From: Mycobacterium sp. E1747
GTDB taxonomy: Bacteria; Actinomycetota; Actinomycetes; Mycobacteriales; Mycobacteriaceae
Assembly: GCF_001667775.1 (NCBI RefSeq)
Contig: NZ_LZJI01000040.1
Location: forward strand, 80,257 to 144,256
Length of the DNA: 64,000 nt
Direction of reading: 5' to 3'
Of the stretch, positions 16,236 to 25,344 are shown one piece after another. Under the pieces are notes generated by a model. The model worked only from the letters and a program-made list of their open reading frames with translations, made no database searches and was not told the origin of the DNA. The translations under genes and the position numbers were made by a program. Every line of letters begins with the position of its first letter. Within the stretch, counting starts at the first letter, position 1.

Positions 16236-17792
16236 CTACCGGCCGGCCGGCGGCGCCAGCATGTCCTGCCAGCCGTCGTCTCCGGTCTTGCTCGAGTTTT
16301 CGATCGCGTACTTGACTCCATCGGGCCCCACCAGTTCGCCGCTCTGGGGGAGGTAGACCGCCGGGGGAGGGCCGCCGGGGGTGTAGACGCACGGATTTGG
16401 TTGCTGCCCATTGCAATTGACGGTGCCCGATCCCGGCCGTTGCAGCGGATCGCTGGTAGGTGGCGGCGTCCCCGCGACCCTGTCGGCAGGCGCCGGGTTC
16501 AGGCCGTTGTCGACCGACGGCGCGGGCATCACGAGCCCCGGTTTCACGGGCTGGTCGCAGCGCGCCGCCGGCGCCGGGCAGGTCACGATCTGGTTGGGAT
16601 CGCCGTACCACGGGTTGGTGCCCAACGGGACGTACGGTTTGGGGTCGCGGCACTCCCGTGGCGTCGCGGCGCGTTTACCCGGGACGTCGACGCACGGGAG
16701 GTTGCGTGCGCCGCGCACGGCGTTGGAGGGGGTGTCCTGCGGGATTTTGCAATAGGTTCCGGACGGCATCGGCGCGAGGCTGGTGTCCGCGGGCGACCGC
16801 CACTCGGCTGCCGGGAGAAACCCGGTCAGACACGGTGGGGGCTGGTTGATCGTCAGCGAGGTGCCCAGTGACGCATATCCCGGGAAGGCGGACGTCACGG
16901 TCTGGCCCTCCGAGGCGCCTTGCGGGTAGGCGACCAGGAGTTGCTCCACGCCCTTGTGGTAGCGCTTGAGCATGTCCAGCACGATCTCGAGATTCGCCAG
17001 CGTCTGCGGCAGCGAGTCGCGGACGTCGCCGAACACCTCGTTGACCTGATCGGCGGTCGGCGCCGCCCGGGTCAGGATGCTGCGCACGTGCTGGTCGTTT
17101 TCCGCGCTCTGAGCGGCCAGGATGTTCAGGTTGTGCGACCAGCGCTCGATCGAGTCGCCGGAGTCGACCTGGCTGTCGATGACCGGCCCGGAGTTTTGGA
17201 CGATGTCGTTGATGTCGGAGATGTTGGTTTTGAAGTCGCCGGCGATGGCCTGGGTCGCGTCAACCAGGCGTTGCAGCGCGGGGCCCAATCCGCCTACGGC
17301 TTGGGCTGTTTCGTCGAGCAGCGAGGCGATCTTGTCCTTCGGCAGCACGGCCAGCCCGCGGTTGGCCGCGTCCAGCGCCGGGCCGATCTCGGTGGGTATG
17401 GTCCCCTTCGTGATGGTCTGACCCGGGGAGAAGTATTGGCCCGGGTTACCCACCGACACCAGGTCCAGGTACTGCTCACCGACCGCCGACACCGAATGCA
17501 CGTTCGCCGTCGCGTCGATCGGGATCCGGTAGCGGTCGCCAACGCTCATGGTCACCCGCGCGCCCGTCGCGGTCGGTTCGACAGCGGTGACCGTGCCGAT
17601 GGTTTCACCGCGATAGGTCACGTTGGAGGTCTTGTAGAGCCCGCCCGACGCGGGCAGATCCGCCTTCAGCGTGTACTGCCCGATCCCCGCTGCGCTGGGA
17701 ATCTGTAAGTAGTACCAGCCCAGCGCGACCGCGGTGATCGCGGTCAGGATGGCGAACGCGACCAGCTGGCGCTTGATGAAGCGGGTCAGCAT
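16236..17792 (-). CDS. mceF: Mce family protein MceF
   Basis: The 518-residue protein opens with a membrane anchor (VAFAILTAITAVALGWYYL) and then the MCE domain, recognised by KTSNVTYRGETIGTVTAVEP. A helical coiled region follows, and a long Cys- and Pro-rich C-terminal part (about residues 330-518) ends the protein. It is the sixth substrate-binding subunit of the Mce lipid importer, which forms a periplasmic tunnel with MceA-E on top of the YrbE permease. Its start overlaps the mceE stop by 7 bases. The Phd-repeat gene follows 13 bases downstream. The lipid imported by this operon is not known. Confidence 0.92.
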   Translation of the reverse strand: MLTRFIKRQLVAFAILTAITAVALGWYYLQIPSAAGIGQYTLKADLPASGGLYKTSNVTYRGETIGTVTAVEPTATGARVTMSVGDRYRIPIDATANVHSVSAVGEQYLDLVSVGNPGQYFSPGQTITKGTIPTEIGPALDAANRGLAVLPKDKIASLLDETAQAVGGLGPALQRLVDATQAIAGDFKTNISDINDIVQNSGPVIDSQVDSGDSIERWSHNLNILAAQSAENDQHVRSILTRAAPTADQVNEVFGDVRDSLPQTLANLEIVLDMLKRYHKGVEQLLVAYPQGASEGQTVTSAFPGYASLGTSLTINQPPPCLTGFLPAAEWRSPADTSLAPMPSGTYCKIPQDTPSNAVRGARNLPCVDVPGKRAATPRECRDPKPYVPLGTNPWYGDPNQIVTCPAPAARCDQPVKPGLVMPAPSVDNGLNPAPADRVAGTPPPTSDPLQRPGSGTVNCNGQQPNPCVYTPGGPPPAVYLPQSGELVGPDGVKYAIENSSKTGDDGWQDMLAPPAGR

Positions 17793-18952
17793 TGCCGGTC
17801 CGCCCTTTCGACCAGCGGGCCGCCCGGAACGTCATTGGGGTTCGGCGTGTATCGGACGTCGGGGATCATCGTTTCGGGGTCGCGGCCCCACGATTGCTCG
17901 AGCGCGCGCAGCGCTCCGGAAAACCCGGTCCCCGTCAGGACCGCATTGTCGACGGCGCTCATGGTGAGGTCGAGCGTCAGCGACAGGTTGAAGTAGTCGC
18001 CGCGGAACGCCTTGGGCACGGCGTCGATGTCGAACGGCCGGACGAGGATCAGCTTGAGTGCGCGAATCAGGTACGGCGCCGCCCGGCCAAGTTCCCGCAG
18101 CGGACACTGCAGCGACAGCAGGTCCTGGTGGATGTCGCCCCGAGCGGCCGACAGGTATTGATCGGCAACGCCGCTGAGCCGCCCCGTCGCGTCGACCGCG
18201 TTGATCAGAAGATTCTGTTTATCGGCGAAATGTTTGAGCAGCGGCGGGAATTCGGTGAGAACCCGATCCAAGACGTCTGAGCGGGGACCCACATACGCCA
18301 GCAGCCGGTTGGTGGAATCGATGGCTCGGGTGATGTCGGCGCGCTGCTCGTCGAGCCGGGCGGTGAACGTGTCCAGCTTGCCGAGGAAGGCGCGGATCTG
18401 GTCGGCCCGCCCGTTCACGATGTTGTAGACCTCGTTCTGCAGCACTTCGAGGTTGGGGATGCCGCCCCCGTGCAGCACGATGGCGAGACTGGCCAGCGTC
18501 TGCTCGGTGGTGGGATAGGTGGACGCATTCTTCAGCGGGATGGTGTCGCCGTCCCGCAGCGGCTCCGGGGAGGGGTTGGGTGGCGCCGCCAGCTCAACGT
18601 GCTGGGAACCCAGCAGGCTGGTCTGGCCGATCTTGGCGGTGGCGTTCTTGGGCAGCTTGACGTTCTTGCCCAGCCGCAGCGTCAGTGTGGCGACCCAGTT
18701 CTTGAGTTCGATCGCGCGCACCGTGCCGACGAAGACATCGGCCACCCGCACCCGGCTGTTGTCGTTGAGGGCCAACGTGTCGGGCATCTGGACGTAGACG
18801 GTGTAGGAACCGGGCCCCGAGCCCGGGCCGCCGGGCATCGGCACATTGGCGATTCCGTGCCACTTCGCGCACGACGTCAGCACCGCCGCGGCGCTCAACA
18901 CGGCGAGCCCTTTCCGGGCCTGGTGCCGGACACGAATTAGCAAGGCGCGCAT
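17786..18952 (-). CDS. mceE: Mce lipoprotein (MceE/LprK type)
   Basis: This 388-residue protein has a lipoprotein signal with lipobox around SAAAVLTSC at about residues 20-28, the hallmark of the E position in mce operons. The MCE domain follows (LALNDNSRVRVADVFVGTVRAIEL), then helices and a conserved C-terminal FRGDYFNLSLTLDLT block. It would be anchored by lipid on the outer face of the cell membrane and form part of the Mce tunnel. The ATG at 18952 overlaps the mceD stop by one base, and its own stop overlaps the mceF start, so translation is coupled. Confidence 0.92.
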   Translation of the reverse strand: MRALLIRVRHQARKGLAVLSAAAVLTSCAKWHGIANVPMPGGPGSGPGSYTVYVQMPDTLALNDNSRVRVADVFVGTVRAIELKNWVATLTLRLGKNVKLPKNATAKIGQTSLLGSQHVELAAPPNPSPEPLRDGDTIPLKNASTYPTTEQTLASLAIVLHGGGIPNLEVLQNEVYNIVNGRADQIRAFLGKLDTFTARLDEQRADITRAIDSTNRLLAYVGPRSDVLDRVLTEFPPLLKHFADKQNLLINAVDATGRLSGVADQYLSAARGDIHQDLLSLQCPLRELGRAAPYLIRALKLILVRPFDIDAVPKAFRGDYFNLSLTLDLTMSAVDNAVLTGTGFSGALRALEQSWGRDPETMIPDVRYTPNPNDVPGGPLVERADRQC

Positions 18953-20508
18953 TATGATCCCGCTTCCGTGCCGGCGGCCGCCGGCGTCGGCGCAACCGGG
19001 CCCGGGACCACGCCCGGCCCCGGCGGCGGTGGCGGGATCGGCACTTGCGGCGCCAGCAGGCCGATCGGTGGTACCACCGGGTTCTCGTCGTAGGCGTTCG
19101 GCGGTCCCGGCGGGGTCTGCAATCCCGCGGACGGCGGCGGGGCGTCTGGGCCGCCCATGAGTTCGGCCAGTGATTCGGGGGTCATCAGACCCCCGGTGGC
19201 CGGCCCCACCTGGGTGCCTTGCATCCCCGGCGCGGCCACCCAGCCGGGCTGGGTGTTGCGGTGCGAAAACGGGGTGTCGGGCACCCAGATCCCGGGCACC
19301 GTGGTGTCTTTGTATCCGTTGGGCGGTTGCAGCCGGGGCTCGGAGTAGGCGATTTCCTTGGGCAACGCCTCGGCGGTGCTGAATAGGTTCAGCCCGAACG
19401 GCGGGTAGTTGAACTTAATCGCATCCAGGATCGGCGCCAGATACTGCGCACACAGTTCGGCCGATTCCTGGTATCCCAACCGGCTGCCGGCTTGAATCAT
19501 GCTGCACATGAACTGCATTGGGTTGGCGAAGTTCGGGATCGCCGGGATGGACATGACGGCACCGTGTGACGGGTGGTAGATCTGGCTGAGGTTCGTCTCG
19601 AGGGTCGGCAGGACGTGCAGGGCGGTCTCCAAGCCGTTCAGCGGGTCGGGCTGGACCAGCGTGGTGGTCAGGTTGGCGAGGTTGCCGATGTCGTGGGCGA
19701 GCACCTCGCGGTTCTTGTCCAAGAACGGGCGCAGCGTGGTGAGCAGGCTGTCGAACTGCTGGATCGCATTGGAGAGGTCGCGGTCGGACCCGGTCAACTT
19801 GTCAGTGAACTGGGCCAGGTTCTTGTTCAGCGCGACGAACTGCTGGTCGTCTTTGTGCAGGGCGTTGACGAACTGCGCCAGGCTGCGCACCACCGCGAAG
19901 AAGTCGCCGCGGCCCTCGTTCAACGCGGTGAGCGACCGCGACAGGCTGTTCAGTGTCGTGTTGATTTGCTTGCCCTTGCCGGACAATCCGTCCGCGAACG
20001 ACTCGATGGCCTCACCGAACGGCCCCTTGGGTTGCTCGGGCGTCGGGCCGAGTTTGGAGATGATTTTGGCGACGCTTTCACGCAGTTCGTCCCACTCCGT
20101 GGGCATCTGCGTGCGCTCGATCGGGATCACCGCGTTGTTGCCCATCACCGGGCCACCCTTGTAGGGGGGCTCGAGCTGAATGCTCCGCGACGCCACCAGG
20201 GTTGGGTTGACGACCACGGCGGACGCGTTGGCGGGCACTTTGTAATTGTTGTCGTAGTGGAACGTCACCTTCATTTTGTCGCCAGCCGGCTCGATCTTGT
20301 CGACCGAGCCAACGCGCACGCCCATGATCTGGACCTTGTCCCCGGAATAGAGCGCGTTTGCCGTTGGCAGGTAAGCGATTACGGTGTTGGTGGTCAACTT
20401 CTGGTAGAGCCGCCAGCCGACGATCCCCGCGACCAGCGCCAGCAGCACCACCACCGCCCCGACGACCGTCCGGCGTTGCGGTCTGCGGATCTGGAATACG
20501 CTGCTCAA
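18952..20508 (-). CDS. mceD: Mce family protein MceD
   Basis: The 518-residue product has an N-terminal membrane anchor (VVGAVVVLLALVAGIVGW), an MCE domain with ANALYSGDKVQIMGVRVGSVDKIEP, a helical region rich in Asn/Gln contacts, and a Pro-rich tail of about 80 residues (PPSAGLQTPPGPP...). It begins with a TTG at 20508 that overlaps the mceC stop, the only convenient start for this conserved N-terminus. It is the fourth Mce subunit of a lipid importer. Long proline-rich tails are usual for MceC, MceD and MceF subunits and may extend into the cell wall. Confidence 0.92.
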   Translation of the reverse strand: MSSVFQIRRPQRRTVVGAVVVLLALVAGIVGWRLYQKLTTNTVIAYLPTANALYSGDKVQIMGVRVGSVDKIEPAGDKMKVTFHYDNNYKVPANASAVVVNPTLVASRSIQLEPPYKGGPVMGNNAVIPIERTQMPTEWDELRESVAKIISKLGPTPEQPKGPFGEAIESFADGLSGKGKQINTTLNSLSRSLTALNEGRGDFFAVVRSLAQFVNALHKDDQQFVALNKNLAQFTDKLTGSDRDLSNAIQQFDSLLTTLRPFLDKNREVLAHDIGNLANLTTTLVQPDPLNGLETALHVLPTLETNLSQIYHPSHGAVMSIPAIPNFANPMQFMCSMIQAGSRLGYQESAELCAQYLAPILDAIKFNYPPFGLNLFSTAEALPKEIAYSEPRLQPPNGYKDTTVPGIWVPDTPFSHRNTQPGWVAAPGMQGTQVGPATGGLMTPESLAELMGGPDAPPPSAGLQTPPGPPNAYDENPVVPPIGLLAPQVPIPPPPPGPGVVPGPVAPTPAAAGTEAGS

Positions 20509-22064
20509 TTCTGGCTACCTCCGGTGATACCGCTGCCCCCCGTGCCGCCCGGGTTGATGAACGGCGCCGGCAGCTGCTGTCCGGGTCCCGGTGGCGCCGC
20601 AGGCCCCGCCGGGAGCCCGGGAGCGAACGCCGACGGCGGTGCAGGGGGGCCCGCGGGTTGCAGGTTCTCGGTGCGCGCGCCCGGCGGGGCCTGGGTGGGC
20701 AGTGGCACGGGTACGCCAGGAACATCGGGGGGCGGGTCGCCCGGCCGCGCGGCGATCGGGATACCCGGCGTCGGTGGCATGCCGTTCGGGTTCGGCGGTG
20801 ACGCCGCGACGTCGATCGGCGCCGGGAAGCTGCCGCCGAAGGCGCCGACGTCAACACCCGCGCAGGGCAACGGGTTCCACGGTCGTGGCAGCGCATCGGC
20901 CGGTGGCGTATACGAGCACGCCGTTCCCGGCGGCACGGCTGGTCCCGGATGTTCAGGGGTGCCTTCTAGCACCGGGGGTGCGGGCGGCGGCGCCCCGTTC
21001 GGGAACCGGGTGCCGTTGGGGTCGGGCCAACGGAACTCGGGAAGCCCCGCGCTGCGCCAGAAGTCCTCCGGATCGATGCCGCGCTTCTTGAAGGCGGCGT
21101 CGACGAACGGTTGCAAGATCCAGTACGGCAGCAGGTTGGACAGCACAATCTTGAAGTACGGTCCCGACGCGACCGATTCGCCCAGGGAGGCGGCGAATTG
21201 GCTGACATACGTGAGGGTTTGAGCCAGGTCCTCCTTGCGTTCCACCAGGACGTCACTGATGGCGCGCAACTGCTCCAGCACGGGATTGAGGTTCGGATTG
21301 TCGTTGATGAACCCCTGCACCTGGGCCGAGAAGGCGGAGATGTTCTGCAGTAACGTGCCGATGGCGCGGCTGCGTTCGTTGAACGCGACCAGCAGCGTCT
21401 TCGCGTTGACCAGCAGCCGGTTGATCTGTTCGCTGCGGTCACCGAGCACGCTGGCCACTTGATGGGCCGAAGCGAGTAGGTGCTTGACCTCTTCGTCGCG
21501 TTTACCGATCGTATCGGAGAATCTGGTCAGACCGTCGAGCGTGGCACTCAGATGCGGATAGGTCTGATCGATCGTCTGCGACAAGACATTCAGCGACTGC
21601 TTGACGGTGTCGATGTCCCAGCCGGTGGCGGCCTTGGTGACATCGAAGGCGGCGTCGTAGAGCTGATAGGGGGTGGTGCTTTGCCCCAGCGGTAACACGG
21701 CCCCCGGCCGCAACGTCTTCGTTCCGTGCGGCTCGATTTCGAGCACCTTCTTGCCGAGGATGGTGTCGGTCTTGATTGCGAGCCGGCTCTCGCTGCCAAT
21801 TGTGTTGGCGCCGACGTTGAACTTGATCAGCACGTGGTCGCCGTCGATCTCGAACGACTCCACCTTGCCGACGTTCACGCCGGAGATGCGGACTTTGTCG
21901 CCCTTGTTCAGTTGGCCGGTGTCGGTGAACTGCCCGTAATAGCTGGGGCTGGCGAACATCATCGGGATGCTGGTGAAGCTTTGGCCGACGGCCACGACGA
22001 GCACCAGCACGGTGATGCCCATCAGCCCCACCCGGTTCCGGTTGAATTCCGTCAGCGTCCTCAT
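20505..22064 (-). CDS. mceC: Mce family protein MceC
   Basis: Translation from ATG 22064, overlapping the mceB stop by 4 bases, gives 519 residues. An N-terminal anchor (LMGITVLVLVVAVGQSF) is followed by the MCE domain (QLNKGDKVRISGVNVGKVESFEI), a long helical part containing DRSEQINRLLVNAKTLLVAFNERSRA, and a C-terminal tail of about 170 residues dominated by proline, glycine and alanine. It is the third Mce tunnel subunit. An alternative start four codons upstream is less likely because the overlap with mceB favours 22064. Confidence 0.92.
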   Translation of the reverse strand: MRTLTEFNRNRVGLMGITVLVLVVAVGQSFTSIPMMFASPSYYGQFTDTGQLNKGDKVRISGVNVGKVESFEIDGDHVLIKFNVGANTIGSESRLAIKTDTILGKKVLEIEPHGTKTLRPGAVLPLGQSTTPYQLYDAAFDVTKAATGWDIDTVKQSLNVLSQTIDQTYPHLSATLDGLTRFSDTIGKRDEEVKHLLASAHQVASVLGDRSEQINRLLVNAKTLLVAFNERSRAIGTLLQNISAFSAQVQGFINDNPNLNPVLEQLRAISDVLVERKEDLAQTLTYVSQFAASLGESVASGPYFKIVLSNLLPYWILQPFVDAAFKKRGIDPEDFWRSAGLPEFRWPDPNGTRFPNGAPPPAPPVLEGTPEHPGPAVPPGTACSYTPPADALPRPWNPLPCAGVDVGAFGGSFPAPIDVAASPPNPNGMPPTPGIPIAARPGDPPPDVPGVPVPLPTQAPPGARTENLQPAGPPAPPSAFAPGLPAGPAAPPGPGQQLPAPFINPGGTGGSGITGGSQN

Positions 22065-23101
22065 TGCGGCGTGCACCTACCGGTGGGCTGCTGCCAGATC
22101 CGGACCGTGCGAACCGGGCCGCCGGGCTGCAATCCGTTCCACCTGATGCTGAGGTCGCACAGGTAGAAGTTCACCCAGTCTCCATAGAGGCCGATGCTGC
22201 GTCCGATCAGGTTGAGTGCGGTCGGCGTCTTGTGGATGAGATCGGCGAGCTGATCGCGTTGGTCGACGAGCGGCTGCTGCAGAGCCTGCAGGTAGTTGAT
22301 GGCCTTGTGCAGCAGTGCACGGTTGTCCGCGAGGAGGTCGGCCACCGTTCCGGCCGCGTTGCTGATGTTCGCGGTCCCGGCCGCCAGCGGGTCGGCGTGG
22401 TTTCGCAGGCCGGTGATCAGTCTTTCGAAGTTGTCGACGGTCTGGTCGAACTCCTTGCGATGCCTGACCGTGGTGTCGAGCACGACGTTCAGGTTCTTGA
22501 TCACCTCGCCGATCGCCCGGTCGCGTTCAGCGATGTGCGCGGTCAATTGCGCGGTCTGGTCCAGGATGTCGTTGATGGTGCCGCCCTGGCCCTGGAACAC
22601 GGTGATGATCGCCGACGCGATGGTGTTGACCTTTTCCGGGTCGAGCGCGCGGAACAGCGGCTTGAAGCCACCGATCAGGGCGTCGAGATCGAGGGCGGGC
22701 GCCGTACGAGACAGGGGGATGAACCCGCCCGGCGGCAGCACCCTGTCACTGCCGTCGCCCTCGCCGCGCTTGAGCTCCAGGTAGCGGTCGGCGAACAGGT
22801 TGAGGTAACGGATCTGCGCGGTTGTCGACTGGTAGAGCGGTATCGAGCGGTCGACATTGAAGTCCACCACCACCCGCTGGCCGCCGTCGATCAGGCGCAC
22901 CGCCTTGACCTTGCCGATCTCCACTCCCGCGGCGCGGACGAACTGGCCGTCTTTGAGCCCGGTGGCGTTCTTGAACTCCGCGGAATAGCTGTTGGTGCTG
23001 TTGAACCGCATCTGGGCGAACACCACCACGATCGACACGGTGATCAGCAACAGCACCAGCGAGACGATGCCGAGCTTGATAGCGGAGCCGGTGATTTTCA
23101 T
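22061..23101 (-). CDS. mceB: Mce family protein MceB
   Basis: The conserved protein starts at ATG 23101, inside the mceA stop, and has 346 residues, normal for MceB. It has an anchor (LGIVSLVLLLITVSIVVVFA), the MCE domain (GLKDGQFVRAAGVEIGKVKAVRLI) and the helical part with ERDRAIGEVIKNLNVVLDTTVRHRKEFDQTV, ending in a short tail with NFYLCDLSIRW. Unlike MceC, D and F it lacks a long proline-rich extension. It is part of the same lipid importer. Confidence 0.93.
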   Translation of the reverse strand: MKITGSAIKLGIVSLVLLLITVSIVVVFAQMRFNSTNSYSAEFKNATGLKDGQFVRAAGVEIGKVKAVRLIDGGQRVVVDFNVDRSIPLYQSTTAQIRYLNLFADRYLELKRGEGDGSDRVLPPGGFIPLSRTAPALDLDALIGGFKPLFRALDPEKVNTIASAIITVFQGQGGTINDILDQTAQLTAHIAERDRAIGEVIKNLNVVLDTTVRHRKEFDQTVDNFERLITGLRNHADPLAAGTANISNAAGTVADLLADNRALLHKAINYLQALQQPLVDQRDQLADLIHKTPTALNLIGRSIGLYGDWVNFYLCDLSIRWNGLQPGGPVRTVRIWQQPTGRCTPQ

Positions 23102-24402
23102 GGGTTGATCGTGTTGTCCCCGACTTGGCGGCCCCAGACGTACTCGATGGCGTACGGTGAGCCGGTTTCCAGATGGTTGTAGGGCGCGAGGCTGGCGCCG
23201 GTGTCGACCACCAGACTGGGCGCCGGCCACAGGTCATGGGTGATGGCCTGCCAGCAGCCGGGCGCCCCGCCCGGCCCGCCGCGGGCGTTCACGCGCGGCA
23301 GATTGTCCGGGTACACAAAGGGATTCGGCGCCCCGCCGACCAGCCCGGCCAGCGTCAGAAGGCCCATGGTGGCCGCGGTGCCGGCCAACCCCGGGAGCGT
23401 CAACATGCCTCCCAACCCCGACGTCAGCTCGGTCATGGTTCTCAGCGCATAGCCGTTGCCGCCGCCGGTGGTTGCATAGGCCGCCGGTTCTTCGTCGTAG
23501 TAGTTGCGGATGGTGCAAAAGATCTCGGGGCTGTAGGTGTCGAACAGCTGGGCGGTGGGCACCAGATCGGCCGCGCCGCGCTGCAGGTAGGGCCCGCCGC
23601 GTTTGAAAATGTCTTCGCCGGTGTTGCCCAGCCCCGCCGCGGACAACAACGCGGAATCCAGGTCGGCCTCCTGCCGGTGCACGGTGCGTGCCGTAACCAC
23701 GGCGTTGTTCAGGGAGTCGAGCAGGTCCGGCGCCGCGGTGGCGTAGATGTCGCCCAGGGCCCCGAGCTGTCGGATGTCATGCCGGATCTGCGGCATTTGC
23801 GGGTTGAGGTCGTCGAGGATGGCGTTGGCGTTGACGATCGACTGCCCGAATTTGTCGCCCAACCCGGTCAACGCCTGCGCGGCCGCAGCCAGTGTCAGGT
23901 TGACCTTGACCGGATCCAGCTTCGCCGTGATCGACGTGAGCGTCTCGAACAGCGTATTGAACTCCGTTGTCACCGACCTCGCATCGATCACGTGCTGTGA
24001 CGTGATACGTTGCGGTGTCGGCTTTTTCGGCGAGGTCAACGCCACATACTTGTTACCGAAAACCGTGGTCGCCTTGACATTGGCGTCCACGTTGGCCGGA
24101 ATCAGGTCAATCCACTTCGGATTCACGTTCAAAACGAACTTGGCGGCCGGTGTGCCGTCACGCTCGATCTCCGAAATGCTGGCCACCCGGCCGATTTCCA
24201 CGCCGTTGTAGGTGACCTTCGAACCCGGATCCATCACCAAGCCGGACCGGGGGGCCAACATCGTCAGCCGTGTCGTCGGCGTGAGCTGGCCCCGAAATTG
24301 CAACCACACGAACCCCAACACCACCGCCGAGACAATCAAGAACGCCAGCGCCGTCGTCCGGTACGGCGGAATGCGCTGCGGGTTCTCTTTTACGGAAGCC
24401 AT
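23098..24402 (-). CDS. mceA: Mce family protein MceA
   Basis: ATG 24402 is chosen because GGGGGAGAG lies about 9 bases upstream; a TTG seven codons earlier is the other option. The 434-residue protein carries an anchor (ALAFLIVSAVVLGFVWL), the MCE domain with SGLVMDPGSKVTYNGVEIGRVASI and a helical region, then a C-terminal part with YGAL-poor, Gly/Pro-rich sequence. MceA is the first of the six Mce subunits. The gap of 71 bases from yrbEB is the largest in the operon and could hold a secondary promoter, although none is obvious. Confidence 0.93.
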   Translation of the reverse strand: MASVKENPQRIPPYRTTALAFLIVSAVVLGFVWLQFRGQLTPTTRLTMLAPRSGLVMDPGSKVTYNGVEIGRVASISEIERDGTPAAKFVLNVNPKWIDLIPANVDANVKATTVFGNKYVALTSPKKPTPQRITSQHVIDARSVTTEFNTLFETLTSITAKLDPVKVNLTLAAAAQALTGLGDKFGQSIVNANAILDDLNPQMPQIRHDIRQLGALGDIYATAAPDLLDSLNNAVVTARTVHRQEADLDSALLSAAGLGNTGEDIFKRGGPYLQRGAADLVPTAQLFDTYSPEIFCTIRNYYDEEPAAYATTGGGNGYALRTMTELTSGLGGMLTLPGLAGTAATMGLLTLAGLVGGAPNPFVYPDNLPRVNARGGPGGAPGCWQAITHDLWPAPSLVVDTGASLAPYNHLETGSPYAIEYVWGRQVGDNTINP

Positions 24403-24473
24403 GAGCGCCGCTCTCCCCCGCAAGCGGGAGGTGCCCCCACTGCATCGTCACTGGCGCGGGTCGTCATGGGCGG

Positions 24474-25343
24474 CTACACGGTGAGGTTGAAGTTCGGGGT
24501 CTTGCCGTAGACCGCCATCGCGGTCAAAACGACCACCACGACGATCGTGATCAACGACAGCCGCATCGATCGGCCGACCGCCTCGCCGACGCCGACCGGC
24601 CCGCCGGTGGCGGTGTAGCCGTAATAGCAGTGGGTGGTCATCACGACCACCGCGACCAGGATGACCTCCGCGAACGACCAGCCCACGTCGTTGAGGCGCA
24701 GGAAGGTGTGGAAGTAGTGGTTGTACGTGCCGATGGACTGTCCGTACAACAAGACGGTGGTGACCTGCTGAGACAGGAATGCCATGGTCATCGCCAACCC
24801 GTAGAGCGGGACGATGACGATCAGACCGGCCACCACCCGGGTGGACGCCAGGAAGGGGACCGACCGGATGCTCATCACCTCGAGCGCGTCGATTTCCTCG
24901 CTGATGCGCATGGCACCCAATTCGGCCGTGGCGCCCGCGCCGACCGTGGCGGCGAGCGCCTGACCGGCGGCCACCGGCGCCACAAACCGCACATTCACCA
25001 GTGCCGCCAAGAACCCGGTGAATGCCTCGACACCGATGTTGCCGAGCGTTGCGTACCCCTGAATGGCGACCAGCGAGCCCGCGGACAGGGTGATGAAACC
25101 GACGATGGCGGCGGTGCCACCGACCACCGCCATCGCGCCGGTGCCCATTCCCATCTGGGCAACCATGCGGAGGAGCTCTTTGCGGTAGCGGTGCACCGCG
25201 AAGGGGATCTGGCCGACCGCGCTCAGTGCGAACCAGACCATCTGCCCGATCTCGACCAGTGGGCGGGAAGGGACGTCCCCGTATCGGATGACGAAGGCGC
25301 TCGTCCGGGGGAAGCGGACGCGCAGGGCTGCAACCGTGGACAT
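24474..25343 (-). CDS. yrbEB: YrbE/MlaE-type permease B of the mce operon
   Basis: The 289-residue integral membrane protein has five to six hydrophobic segments and the MlaE family signature GAGATAELGAMRISEEIDALEVM, a cytoplasmic coupling helix that contacts the ATPase MceG (Mkl). With YrbEA it forms the permease that moves lipids delivered by the MceA-F tunnel. ATG 25343 lies one base before the yrbEA stop region, so the two genes are almost contiguous. The ATPase is usually encoded elsewhere in mycobacteria, and none is present in this window. Confidence 0.94.
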   Translation of the reverse strand: MSTVAALRVRFPRTSAFVIRYGDVPSRPLVEIGQMVWFALSAVGQIPFAVHRYRKELLRMVAQMGMGTGAMAVVGGTAAIVGFITLSAGSLVAIQGYATLGNIGVEAFTGFLAALVNVRFVAPVAAGQALAATVGAGATAELGAMRISEEIDALEVMSIRSVPFLASTRVVAGLIVIVPLYGLAMTMAFLSQQVTTVLLYGQSIGTYNHYFHTFLRLNDVGWSFAEVILVAVVVMTTHCYYGYTATGGPVGVGEAVGRSMRLSLITIVVVVVLTAMAVYGKTPNFNLTV

Positions 25344-25344
25344 G

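Noticed and set aside
19573..21222. A 549-codon plus-strand frame inside the mce operon
   Set aside because: Antisense shadow of mceC and mceD.
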